Shown piece by piece: positions 14,701-23,739 of a stretch of DNA of 64,000 bases. Each line of letters begins with the position of its first letter. The first letter of the stretch is position 1. Source of the stretch: Stagonosporopsis chrysanthemi. Lineage: Eukaryota; Ascomycota; Dothideomycetes; Pleosporales; Didymellaceae. Below the pieces are notes generated by a model. It was not told where the DNA came from. It was given only the letters and a program-made list of their open reading frames with translations, and ran no database searches. The position numbers and the translations under genes were made by a program. The stretch is taken from positions 1-64,000 of the forward strand of contig JAFISE010000031.1 of NCBI GenBank assembly GCA_022560025.1, written 5' to 3'.

Positions 14701-14735
14701 TCTAACTCTACTCTTACCTATTGCTAGGTACTCTG

Positions 14736-14753
14736 TACCTATTTGCTAGCCTA
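14736..14753 (-). repeat. Right terminal inverted repeat of the hAT element
   Basis: TACCTATTTGCTAGCCTA is the exact reverse complement of the left end. The preceding 14,565-14,735 holds C-rich CCTAACCT and CTACTCCT motifs, the mirror image of the G-rich subterminal region at the left end. Confidence 0.85.
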
Positions 14754-17700
14754 GCTATAGACAACAAGTTATACCTTAAATTAATAGAAGTAGCTGTTTT
14801 TATTAAACTTATATATAAATACCTATATTAAAGGTAATACTTCTATATTAGTAGTCTTTACTATTTATATTATTTTAGTAAAGCAGCCTTTACTTTAGAT
14901 CTTGTAATACTTTCTCTAAGTAGCTTGTTAAAACTACTCTCTAAACTAATAAGAATTAAGCTCTTAGTATAATTATAGAGCTCTTAGCACCTATATACAG
15001 TATATCTTTGTAGTTAACTTAGTTTTTAAAGTAGTTAAGAAGGCTTTAAAGTAGTTATTAACTAATTCTCTATAAGAGATAGTATAAAAGTACTATCTCT
15101 CTAGTTTCTAAAGACTAGTATTTTATTGTATATGTTATAAGCCTTTAATAACATTGTCTATACTAAAATTAAAGTTTTAATATCTTAGAGTATTGTTCTT
15201 ATATCTATTAAGTATATAGCTTTTAATCTATATTGCTAACAGATCTTAAGATCTTTGCTTAACATTATATTATTATTTCTAAGCTAACTACTTATTTAGA
15301 GTATATTGCTCTAGTACTAATTCTAAGAGTAGAGAATTGTCTTGTTAATTTTAAATTAAGGTGTCTAGAGTTAGTAATCTTATATTAAGCTGCTTTTTAT
15401 CTTGTTCTACTACCTTACTTTCTATTTAAGATTTTGCAAGCTTAGATACTAGTGTAGTTTATTACTAACAGCGTTGTTAAGTTATTAAAAGGTCTTTAAT
15501 TACTAAATTATTAGATTTAAACTCTTTAAGAAATATAAAAAGCTTAATAACTTTTTTAATTACTAATTCTTAAGTATAGTCTTATAAGCCTTAATAGAAC
15601 TTTGTAAGTTTAAAAATAATATCTTATATATATATAACTTATTCCTTTGTAAGCAGCTAGATCTTAAAGATATTAGTAGAGTTTTAGCTAACAATGTAGC
15701 TAATAAATACTCTTAATTTAAGCTTGTCTTTATACTTAAGTAACTAGTTAAAAGTATATACTTAACAGCTTATTAGTTTTATATATTAAACCTTTAGCTT
15801 TATTCTTTATATAACTTTATATAGTGTTTTTTATAATAGCACTTTAGTTAGTATCTAATTAAAGATATATACTGCTGTTTAGATTAGCTTATAAGCTAAA
15901 GACTTTAGCAGTCTTACTTAGATCTTTATAGCTCTAGATTAGGTAACAAGTAGTAATCTTACTCTTTCTACTAGTCTATTCTATTCTTCTATGTACTCTG
16001 CTTATAGCTTATATTAAATACTAATGTCTTTACAAAGTTCTTCTAGAAAGTTTAGTAATATTCTGTATCTATACTTATTATCTATCTTAATTACTGCTAG
16101 AACTTATAATCTAGAGGTACAGAGAAGAGTAAGGTATTAAGGCAATAAGTAGTATAATATCTAGAGATTAGGTACAGGTTTAATTAGCAAACAGTAGACT
16201 GTTTACTTCTAAGCAAGAATAGTACAGCAGACTCCTAGCTTTTATAGTAGGCTCTGCTGTTTAGCCTTATAGCCTCTATAAACCTAAAGAGCTAACAATT
16301 ACTATAATATTATAGTTAAAGACTTGCTATATACTTTGTATGTCTTAGATAATCTATTAGCTTAGAAAAAGCTTTAATTAATAAGAGAAAGTAGATACTT
16401 TATACTACTTTAAGTATTAATTAATAAAGTGTCTAGTCTATTAATTACTATTTAGGAAGGCTTCTCTTTAAAGTACTTATTAAATAACACTAACTAAGAT
16501 TTAATAAAAGAGCTTTTAAGCTTAATCTTCTTATTATTATTAAGAGATCTACTTTGTTAATTTTAACTCTAGATAGACAGTATAGAAGCTGTTAGTATCT
16601 CTTTTAAAGATAATTCTATTAACATTCAATATAAGCTTTTTAATTACTTTCTTGCTAGAATAACTCTATATCTAGTAAGCTGTCTAAGTATTAACTATTT
16701 AATCTAGTTGTAGTACCTTTAAAAGTTAGTAAGTAGTACTAAATAATAATAGAATAATTAGCTTTAGTTAGTGTAAGACTTTAGTATCTACTAGCTAGTG
16801 TTCTCTGTTATATATTAGGTACGCAAGAACTAATCTTAGATTACTCTTATAGAGAAGATTACGTCCTAAATTAAAGTATATATCTAGCTTTCTATAGCAA
16901 GCTAAACTAATTAAGCTAGTATTAAATCCTTTAATATATATTATATAAGTAAGTCTTAGTAATTATACGTCTATTAGTGTGTTTACTATAAGCTCTATGC
17001 TTCTCTAGGCTATAATCTAAATACGTCCTATTCTAGCTCTAATAAAGTCTGTAGCTATAGTATTATACTTTCTTATCTATTTCTTCTATTTCTTAGTGTT
17101 AATAATATAAGTATTAGAGCTAGAGTTAAGAATTTATTAGTTGCTAAGCTTATTAATATTCTTTTCTATACTTACTACTATATAGAAGTTTCCTTTTAGC
17201 TTTTAGTTATTGTCTGTAATTATTATTACTTTAACTTAATTATTACAAGCTATTATAGTATTAAATTACTTTTTATTTTAAGCACGCAGCTCTTAATCCT
17301 AAGTTATATACTATATAGTATTAGCTGTAGGTCTAGTAGAACAGTTGCTATTATCTATAGCAATGCTCTCTTTATTCTATTACTACTTTATATACTACTT
17401 ATTAAGCGCTTTATTAATATTGTCTCTTAAGTTGTTATTAGCAGCTAAGGTAGTATTAAGCTTCTTTTAGCTAATTGTATTAACATAGGCTTTTAGCCTT
17501 TATAGATGCTTTATATTAATTAACTAGTAGTTAACTTAGTAATGTTTTAGGCTATATAGGCATTAAAGCTTAGTTTTATTACTATTCTTGCTCTGCTGCT
17601 AAGACTTTACAATATTAAGCTCTGCTACTATTAAGCTAAGTCCTATTAACAGTAATTGTACACAGTTAAAGTAAGTAGTAAATTTGCTAATATAGTCTTT

Positions 17701-18480
17701 TACTAATAAAATAGCAGTGCTAGCGTCTTCTAAGTTAATTAAAGCTTACAGGCCTAATATACTATACTTAGAATTAATTATTCTATAGGTAATAAAGAAA
17801 TCTTTCTATACTCTTAATCTTATTATCTTAAGAACTTCTATAAAGATACACATATTAGTAATCTCTACTTTAGAGTATAGCTATTTTTTAACTTTCTTAC
17901 TAAATAGTAGTATCTAGAAGGCTTTATATTATACAATTAGATTGTATTATTATATTGTATTAGATAGTACAAAGTACTTCTTAAGTATTATTAGTTGCTT
18001 ATATAGTATATCTTTATTCTTAATTAAGTAAAGGTGCTTTGTAGTAATTGTCTTGCTAATCTTAGAGTTAAACTTAGCAAGAGCCTTTTTTTAATACTTA
18101 AACTTAATATTCTTTTACTCTTATTACTTATACTCTTACTAATAGAGCTTTTGCTATACAGTAGTAAGGTAAGCAATTAACATAGCATTATTATTATAAT
18201 TATTAAGTTAAGGTTCTAATAGTACTATTAATATAAGCAAGTCTACTGCCTTTATAGTAGAGTCTATATACTACTAGAGCTTATACTTTTGTACAGTATT
18301 CTTTTAAATAAACAGCTACTTATACTAGTTATTAGCTTAATTAAAGATAATAGTTACTTAGGTAACTATAGAGTCTAATTCTATAGTTATTATTAATTAT
18401 ATATTAGTAGGTTAGTAGCTCTGTACTATATAATTAATTGTTAATTTTAATTGTAGGTGCTAATTAGTTGTTGTAAGTAA
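14754..18480 (-). mobile_element. RIP-degraded Ty1/Copia remnant (gag, integrase) on the - strand
   Basis: Read on the - strand with stops ignored, 16,800-17,000 gives the gag-pre-integrase block (resembling RLTYIIYIKGFNTSLISL). The stretch from about 16,100 down to 15,560 gives the integrase end and the linker typical of Copia (resembling AYKLI-TAVYI-N followed by KDKLKLRVFISYI). A gag-like segment ends near 18,195. The reverse transcriptase that should follow at lower coordinates is missing or unrecognisable, so the element is truncated at the hAT boundary. It is not the missing half of the Copia piece at 97-1480 in any simple way, because the orientations are opposite. Confidence 0.75.
18195..18272 (-). 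repeat. Copia gag segment, RIP-mutated copy
   Basis: This 78-bp stretch is similar to 19491-19568. Nearly all differences are G:C in the distal copy and A:T here. On the - strand both read as the end of a coding segment ending in a stop after a Leu-Leu-Glu/Lys-Pro motif. Confidence 0.7.
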
Positions 18481-18999
18481 GTAAGCTTTCTAGTTACAAT
18501 CTAGGCTTATAACTATTATAGTAAATGCAATTTTATATATTCTGCTATTGTGTTGTTGTTGTGTTGTTCTGCTCTCTATAAAGCAGCAGTTAGGTCTATT
18601 TACATAACGTATCTGTAATGCAGCTGAGGTAAGAGATGCTCTATAGAATGAGGAAGCAACACCAGACCACCAACACGTGATCTGCTTCTCAAAACCGTCA
18701 CACTTTGATTGGCGCGGCAATGGTTGCATCCCGACAAGCGTGCATCCTTCTATGTATGCTCTTGCCAAATTGCTTGATTGCTTCCGCGCAATGAGGCCAC
18801 GTACGAACAAAATTATGTCTTTCCTATGAATGTCATTCTACATAAAATTGCAATACATGCTGACTCTTCTCATCAGTCAAAATCAAGCGACCGGATAAGC
18901 TAGTCTATATAGTTTTAGTCCACATATAGTTTTGGTCCACCCAACCCAACGCGATAACCTAACTTTGACGCGTTATTACTCTACCCACACAACTGCAAA
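18481..18999. other. Transition from the AT-rich island; probable Copia LTR and Fot1 left end
   Basis: GC content rises sharply from about 18,560. The first 100 bp may be the 5' LTR or leader of the - strand Copia element. Two near-identical 16-bp direct repeats (18908-18923 and 18925-18940, TATAGTTTTRGTCCAC) lie just before the Fot1-like transposase and may belong to its terminal repeat. A 106-codon - strand frame here has no recognisable domain. Confidence 0.4.
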
Positions 19000-19495
19000 A
19001 TGAATACTAAGGAAGCTGCTATACATGTTGCTATCGCAGATCTGAGAGCTGGTGTTTTTAAATCCGAACGAGCAGCTGCGCGTTAGCATAGAGTTCCGCG
19101 GACCTCGCTGCGCAGCCGCGCTGCAGGCTGACTTCCACACGCGATAGCTCACTCCAACTAACAGCGATTGACTCTGGAGCAAGAGAAGTTCTTAGTTCAA
19201 TGGATTCTTGACGAAGATACACGCGCTCAGCCTCCCAGCTACCTACAGGTGAGGGAAATGGCTACCCAGATCCTCTACGCGAACGCTGACTACCAGCCGC
19301 TCAAGCAACTATAGGTACCCTATTTTATCCAACGCAACCTACAGGTTGCCTCTATTGTTGGCTGAACAATTAAAAGCGCACAAACGTCAGCAGCAAGCTA
19401 TAAGACTATAAAAGCCTTCCTTAAGCTGTTTAAGCATACTTGCTTAGAGCTAGGAATACAATATAAAGACATATAGAATATAGATAAGACTATAA
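19000..19495 (+). pseudogene. Truncated Fot1/pogo-type transposase
   Basis: From the ATG at 19000 the translation shows an N-terminal helix-turn-helix (MNTKEAAIHVAIADLRAG). It is followed by a CENP-B-type DNA-binding domain (LTLEQEKFLVQWILDEDTR) and then the start of the DDE nuclease (DI-NIDKT, normally DIWNMDETG). At least five in-frame stops interrupt it, each one transition away from Gln, Arg or Trp, so RIP was milder here than in the island. The sequence breaks off at the first DDE motif, where Copia-derived sequence begins, so the catalytic domain is absent and the element cannot move itself. Confidence 0.75.
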
Positions 19496-19568
19496 TTATT
19501 AAGTTAAGGTTTTAATAGTGCTGTTAATGTAGGCAAGTCTGCTGCCTTTATAGCAGGGTCTACGTACT
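19491..19568 (-). repeat. Copia gag segment, less mutated copy
   Basis: This is the partner of 18195-18272. It retains G and C at positions that are A and T there. It is abutted on the left by the Fot1-like transposase and on the right by a G tract, marking a rearrangement junction. Confidence 0.7.
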
Positions 19569-19575
19569 GCGGGAA

Positions 19576-19590
19576 GGGGGGGGGGGGGGG
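19576..19590 (+). repeat. G15 tract at the transposon/unique-DNA boundary
   Basis: An uninterrupted run of 15 G lies just after the Copia scrap. DNA to the right has normal composition and no transposon similarity that I can see. Confidence 0.9.
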
Positions 19591-20431
19591 TTGATAACTG
19601 TAACCACGTGGCATAGATCACATGATATTCTATTGTAGCAGGTACTGCCAAGTGTGGGCAAGTGCACTTACCTCTGAGCTGAGGGCTCCTGGAGACGAAC
19701 ATCACAACACGACAACAGATAGCAATACAAGCGTTGACCCGCAGCACCCACTTGACACTGCTTACGCAGTTACATCAGGGCTATACTATCGTCCTTTAAC
19801 ATGATTCTCACCTAGCAACGCTGGGGATCTGGTTCCATAACTACCATTTCAGCAGAATTCGTGTAGAAGGTTTTAAGGGGCAGGCATTGCGCTTCTAGGG
19901 CAATCGGTCGCAGAACGAGGTGAAATAGGGGCTTCGCTTCGTTTGTGTTGCAGGAGGAACAAAGCATTTACGTCGCTGGATCAACCGGTCCGATGGATTA
20001 CATCTATCTTTCCGCGCTGCTGCCGTCTGAGCAATAGGCATGGCTTCCCATGATGTAGGTATCATTACCTGCAGTCATACGTACATTGTTGAGACACTTT
20101 TGTCAGCTGGAAAATGTGTAGGTCTAGACAATTTCCATTGCGTTCGGTTACAGTCCAAGAGACCGAACACGGGTAGAAGGCGGGGCGCCTTGTTACTGTT
20201 GTATTGGACAAGACATTTCTATAAGGCCTCATCTTGGCGCCTTCTTAGCAGGCCTATAAAGGAAGCTCATAGATTATTGAGAAGTTGAGAACCAATCACA
20301 GTATGAGCATTGCGATCCTTAAGCGCACAAACTGTCAATACACAAGTTGAGGGGGTAACTCCTCATAGGTGTATAGCCTTATCCTTCGCTCAACGCCAAT
20401 CTTGCCAAGCTATTCATCTTGGTCGACTACC
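19591..20431. other. Intergenic, nothing recognised
   Basis: Composition is balanced and there are only short frames without domains. An 82-codon frame at 20040-20288 shows no signal peptide or motif and is not called. Confidence 0.4.
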
Positions 20432-20569
20432 ATGAGGTGCCTTGCTGGAGGAAGAGGACCCGGGTTAATTTCTATCCTACTACTTGGCGTTGTTGTGATA
20501 GCTTCTGCACAGGTTAGCTGGAAAGAATATATGAAGCTGCTCGACAACCTCTATCTAAAGGAACTCTGA
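20432..20569 (+). CDS. Possible small secreted peptide (45 aa), tentative
   Basis: The ATG at 20432 opens a 45-codon frame. A short N-terminal segment is followed by a strongly hydrophobic stretch (LISILLLGVVVIASAQ) that would serve as a signal peptide, leaving a short acidic/basic tail. The same frame continues upstream to another possible start at 20369, which would place the hydrophobic stretch internally. No homology is recognised. It is listed only because of the signal-like sequence and its position just upstream of a clear secreted-protein gene. It may be chance. Confidence 0.25.
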   Translation: MRCLAGGRGPGLISILLLGVVVIASAQVSWKEYMKLLDNLYLKEL

Positions 20570-20614
20570 GTTCTTCTTACACATCTTAAGGAATGAATCT
20601 CAGCAGTCCTTATT

Positions 20615-21180
20615 ATGAAGCCCGCCCTTATTACTGCCCTTACTGCGGGGCTCGCTGCGTCTACTGGCGTCAGTGCTTCACCAACGCCTCTGACAACAAA
20701 CACATCTCCCAATCTCCAGGCAAGAGGCCTTTGGTTCCGCGATGAGTGTCATGCAACGATTGGAGGTACTGTTGTTGGCGGAAGCACGCTCTGGATGTTA
20801 CGAAACACCTGGAACAACAAATTCGGCGGAGACTTTGGCGGCAATCTTGCGGTGAGTAGTACTTTCCTGTACTTAGAAAGGTGACTCCAACTGAAACCAT
20901 GTCTTAGGTGTATGGCATTAAGGGTGTGTGTTGTTGGGGCCAATGTTTGTGGGTATCATCCGAGGGCCAAGGAAGAAACTGGTCCGGTGATGCTTGGGGA
21001 AATGCTCTGAGCCGGCTTACCAGCATTACTCGCGGCAGTCAACGTGGTCTCTGTGGTGCTAGGATCAACGACGATGCATACCTCATTCTGATGTCTGCAC
21101 AGCATGATCAGGTATCCCACCAAGGTAGAAAGATGAGCGACCACTTTGGGGATACCTGCGCCGGTAGACCGCCCTGGTAA
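20615..21180 (+). CDS. Small secreted cysteine-containing protein (169 aa), candidate effector
   Basis: There are two exons, 20615-20851 and 20908-21180, joined in phase 0 across a 56-nt intron with GTGAGT and TTAG ends. The first about 21 residues form a clean signal peptide (Ala/Thr/Leu-rich, ending near VSA-SP). The mature protein is Gly- and Trp-rich with six cysteines at about residues 45, 87, 88, 92, 128 and 163, enough for three disulfides. The second exon reads in frame from the splice site to TAA. No domain is recognised; size, signal peptide and even cysteine number fit fungal effector or antimicrobial-type proteins. It lies about 1 kb from the transposon boundary. The secreted nature is well supported and the function is unknown. 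Confidence 0.75.
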
Positions 21181-22105
21181 ATTCAACAGGCTAGCACGGA
21201 CTTATGCATATCGAAACAGAAAAGCGTTCGTATATAATTGTCACAAGACTTCTCTCACGTCGGATGCTCTTGAATCAACAGTGCATGAATGCAGCTCAGT
21301 TGCCATGAGAACAGATGAGACAATCACGTTCTGATTAAGGGATGTGAGTGTGAGACCTCAAATAGTAAGGGACAGCTGAAAGGAATGTTTCGTGATGCTA
21401 TCTGGCAGCGGTTGCGCACAGAGGGTGTTCGACGTGGCTCGAATGCGTTCAGTTCCACCACATGAATAGTAATATGTCGACTGGTCCGACATTCCCAGAC
21501 AACCTATCGGCCCAAGAGCTCGTCAGACGGGCTAGAAAGCGTTTCTCTATAATCCGTTGCTGATCGTGTCTATCAGGATCCTGGATTGAAATCCTCATCA
21601 AAAAGACATAAGGCCCAGCTTTAACTCACGCTCGAGCTCTGAGATGTACTTAAGGCTTCTCCTCACCTTTGAATCACTTAAAGCTTGCATCCCGAAAAGA
21701 CATTGCGGTCAAATGATCGAAGACTGTCCAACGGGCGTCAAGACATCGAGCGCGCAATTTTGACGTGAGCCCCTTCAACCACCAGGGCCACTTGCAGAAA
21801 CAGTTGTCGACGATGTTCAAGACTAGCTGAAGCTGTGCCTCACGGAGAGCCGCAAGTGGGTCGAGACTCCACTGGGCAGTGTCCGTCAAAACGTGGGGGC
21901 AACTGAGCGACGGACTCCGAAGTACGGGAAATCATGGACATTCATGAGTTCACGTTGATATATACATCGATGTGCAATCACACTGGAAAATTCACAAACT
22001 CATCACAGTCTTTACAAATTAACTCAGCACGACTCTGGTAGTTGTTCATCACATCATTCTTCTCTCCCTTCCTTCCTTCCAATAACACGCTTTTCTCCGT
22101 CCAAA
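21181..22105. other. Intergenic with a pyrimidine-rich leader before the next gene
   Basis: There is no convincing gene. The last 60 bp before the ATG at 22106 are rich in C and T (TCTCCCTTCCTTCCTTCC), as is common in strongly expressed fungal promoters. A 71-codon - strand frame at 21674-21889 has no recognisable feature. Confidence 0.4.
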
Positions 22106-23320
22106 ATGAGAACCACTGCAACTGTGACCGCTCTGGTAGCGATGCTCAACTCAGCTCTGGCAGATATCGTCTGCAACTCCGAAATACTGCACTATAAACC
22201 TCGAATGGTCTCTGTGGCCGAAAGAGATGGATTCGCTGATACCATCAACGAAGTCTGCAGCAGCAACATCGAGAAGTCGTTGCAGAGACAGTTTGAGTCC
22301 ACCATCTTCAGCCGTACCCGCACTGAAGACACCTTCAGTAAGGATGATTGCATAGCGAACTTGCAGTCCATTATTGAAGCGTGTATCGCTGGCAAGAATA
22401 CAGGAGGTGGTCGTCTTGCTACCAACGGGCTGATAGTCGAGGTGCATCTGGACTCTTCAAGCAACGAAACCAGAGAGCTTGGAGCTGCGGTAAAGAGAAG
22501 GACAACCAAGCCAATTCCTTCAAAGCCGAAGCCGAAGCCAAAACCGACCCCTGCAAAACCGACCCCTGCCAAACCGACTCCAGCAGTACCAAAGCCCGTT
22601 AAGACCCCGCCTGCCGGGAAAGCATGTAAATTGAAGCCCAGCAAAGGAAAGGGGGATAGTAGCGGCAAGATCAAAGAGGGCAAGAAAAGCCCTACAAAGG
22701 TTGTCCGAGACCTCATCTCCAAGCTCCTCCGAAGGGCTGGAAGCTCCGGTAGGCCATCAACGGACTATGGCAGTGGATGTGATCCCGAAGAAATGGCCGA
22801 TGGTGGCGAGTGGGGCGTGAACACTTGGCGTGGTACACGACTGGTGACAGGCAACACGATCACTAACAACGAACTACTAGCTATCGCCAAGTCTGCTTTT
22901 GATGAAGTTATGTTAAAGAAAAAGAGCGCTGGCGGAATTGTTGTTGCAGCTTTGTTTGTCCCTGGAAAAGGAGTCTTCATCGGAACCCCTGCACATGGTA
23001 ACGGCCCTGTGAAAGCGGAGAGCTTCGCGAAAGCTAGTGCGCCGTATCTGTGGGAGGAAATCTGGCACTATCGCACATGGAATGGCAAAGGTTCGAAGTA
23101 CCATGCTGAGGATGTGGCGATGATGTACGCCATCGAAGCCGGCGCTGTGAAGGGCAACACCAAGTTTCCGGCTGGATCCAAGATCGCAGCTTGGGGCAAA
23201 GTCAACGGAATGCCTACAGACAAGGAAATGCCGCCCTGCGCTGAGGGTAACATCTTCCCTGGCTGTCGAGAGAACACAAAGGATGCCGGATTAACTCCAA
23301 CGTATCCTTTTACGGGATGA
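22106..23320 (+). CDS. Secreted protein with a deaminase-like C-terminal domain (404 aa)
   Basis: This is an intronless frame. Residues 1-19 form a signal peptide. Residues 20-130 form an extracellular region with a few Cys. Residues 133-175 are a Lys/Pro/Thr linker with KPTPA-type repeats. Dibasic sites at 129-131 (KRR) and 209-210 (RR) could be cut by a Kex2-type protease, releasing a domain of about 194 residues. That domain contains H-A-E at 333-335 and C378-x8-C387 preceded by two prolines. In the deaminase superfamily an H/C-x-E plus a P-C-x(n)-C motif bind the catalytic zinc and provide the proton shuttle. The C-x8-C spacing is wider than the usual C-x2-C, so catalytic activity is an inference. 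The layout (signal, pro-region, linker, compact enzyme domain) resembles toxin or effector precursors. An alternative is a non-enzymatic secreted protein with chance motifs. Confidence 0.7.
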   Translation: MRTTATVTALVAMLNSALADIVCNSEILHYKPRMVSVAERDGFADTINEVCSSNIEKSLQRQFESTIFSRTRTEDTFSKDDCIANLQSIIEACIAGKNTGGGRLATNGLIVEVHLDSSSNETRELGAAVKRRTTKPIPSKPKPKPKPTPAKPTPAKPTPAVPKPVKTPPAGKACKLKPSKGKGDSSGKIKEGKKSPTKVVRDLISKLLRRAGSSGRPSTDYGSGCDPEEMADGGEWGVNTWRGTRLVTGNTITNNELLAIAKSAFDEVMLKKKSAGGIVVAALFVPGKGVFIGTPAHGNGPVKAESFAKASAPYLWEEIWHYRTWNGKGSKYHAEDVAMMYAIEAGAVKGNTKFPAGSKIAAWGKVNGMPTDKEMPPCAEGNIFPGCRENTKDAGLTPTYPFTG

Positions 23321-23739
23321 GCCTAACAGAGGTAAGTCCATAAGGGAGGAATGTCCGTAGCGTCACTCATAGCCGAAGAACGTTCGGAATATCGTCGACC
23401 GGCATGTACACTTCGTTTCTTGGAGTCATTCACCGGTAGATATGTCACAATATATACGCTAGTAACTAGATTGTAGAGGCACATAATTCTCTCGACAGAG
23501 CTCAAATTGATTTGGAATTGAGTTTGTAAATTCCAACTGGATGTGAGGTAAAATGGCACGTGAGTGGGCACGCGTGGGCCGACCACACGCTAGCGCCCGC
23601 GCTACGGAGTTCGGGGACCACTACCTCGTGATGTCCGGGTCGCGGGTCGCGTCTGCCTGGCGCCTTGCTTGGCGCCTTACTTGGCGCAACACTACCTTTA
23701 AGCTCTCAGTGTCTGGTCTTGTCCCCACGAGAATCGACA
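23321..23739. other. Intergenic
   Basis: No gene is visible. A 12-bp spaced triplet of TTGGCGC-like words lies at 23655-23689, just upstream of the next start, and could be a regulatory repeat or chance. Confidence 0.4.

Larger units (their letters stand above)
8730..14753 (+). mobile_element. hAT-superfamily DNA transposon, RIP-degraded, 6.0 kb
   Basis: The element is bounded by 18-bp terminal inverted repeats (8730-8747 and 14736-14753). The transposase remnant reads on the + strand from about 11,800. An RNase H-like core near 12,500-12,760 contains QTSSNYLSFLAIKEYYI and a later YNNASNNSTLL block. The C-terminal hAT dimerisation region is at about 14,038-14,220 and resembles YLAQ-KDILAVP-VGVEQVFN. 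Stops replace Gln and Trp throughout. The 8 bp on either side (AGTAAAAG and GCTATAGA) do not match, so no target-site duplication is visible. The 3 kb before the transposase (about 8,900-11,600) holds a second degraded coding-like region that I could not identify. The length exceeds the usual 3-5 kb of fungal hAT elements. Confidence 0.85.

Noticed and set aside
1..18480. Centromere or mitochondrial-type AT-rich DNA
   Set aside because: The AT richness is explained by RIP of recognisable Copia, Gypsy and hAT elements. No mitochondrial genes or centromere-specific signals are visible.
22192..22722. 176-codon - strand frame over the deaminase-like gene
   Set aside because: Its glycine repeat is simply the complement of the Lys/Pro linker. 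The + strand product has a signal peptide and motifs; this one has none.
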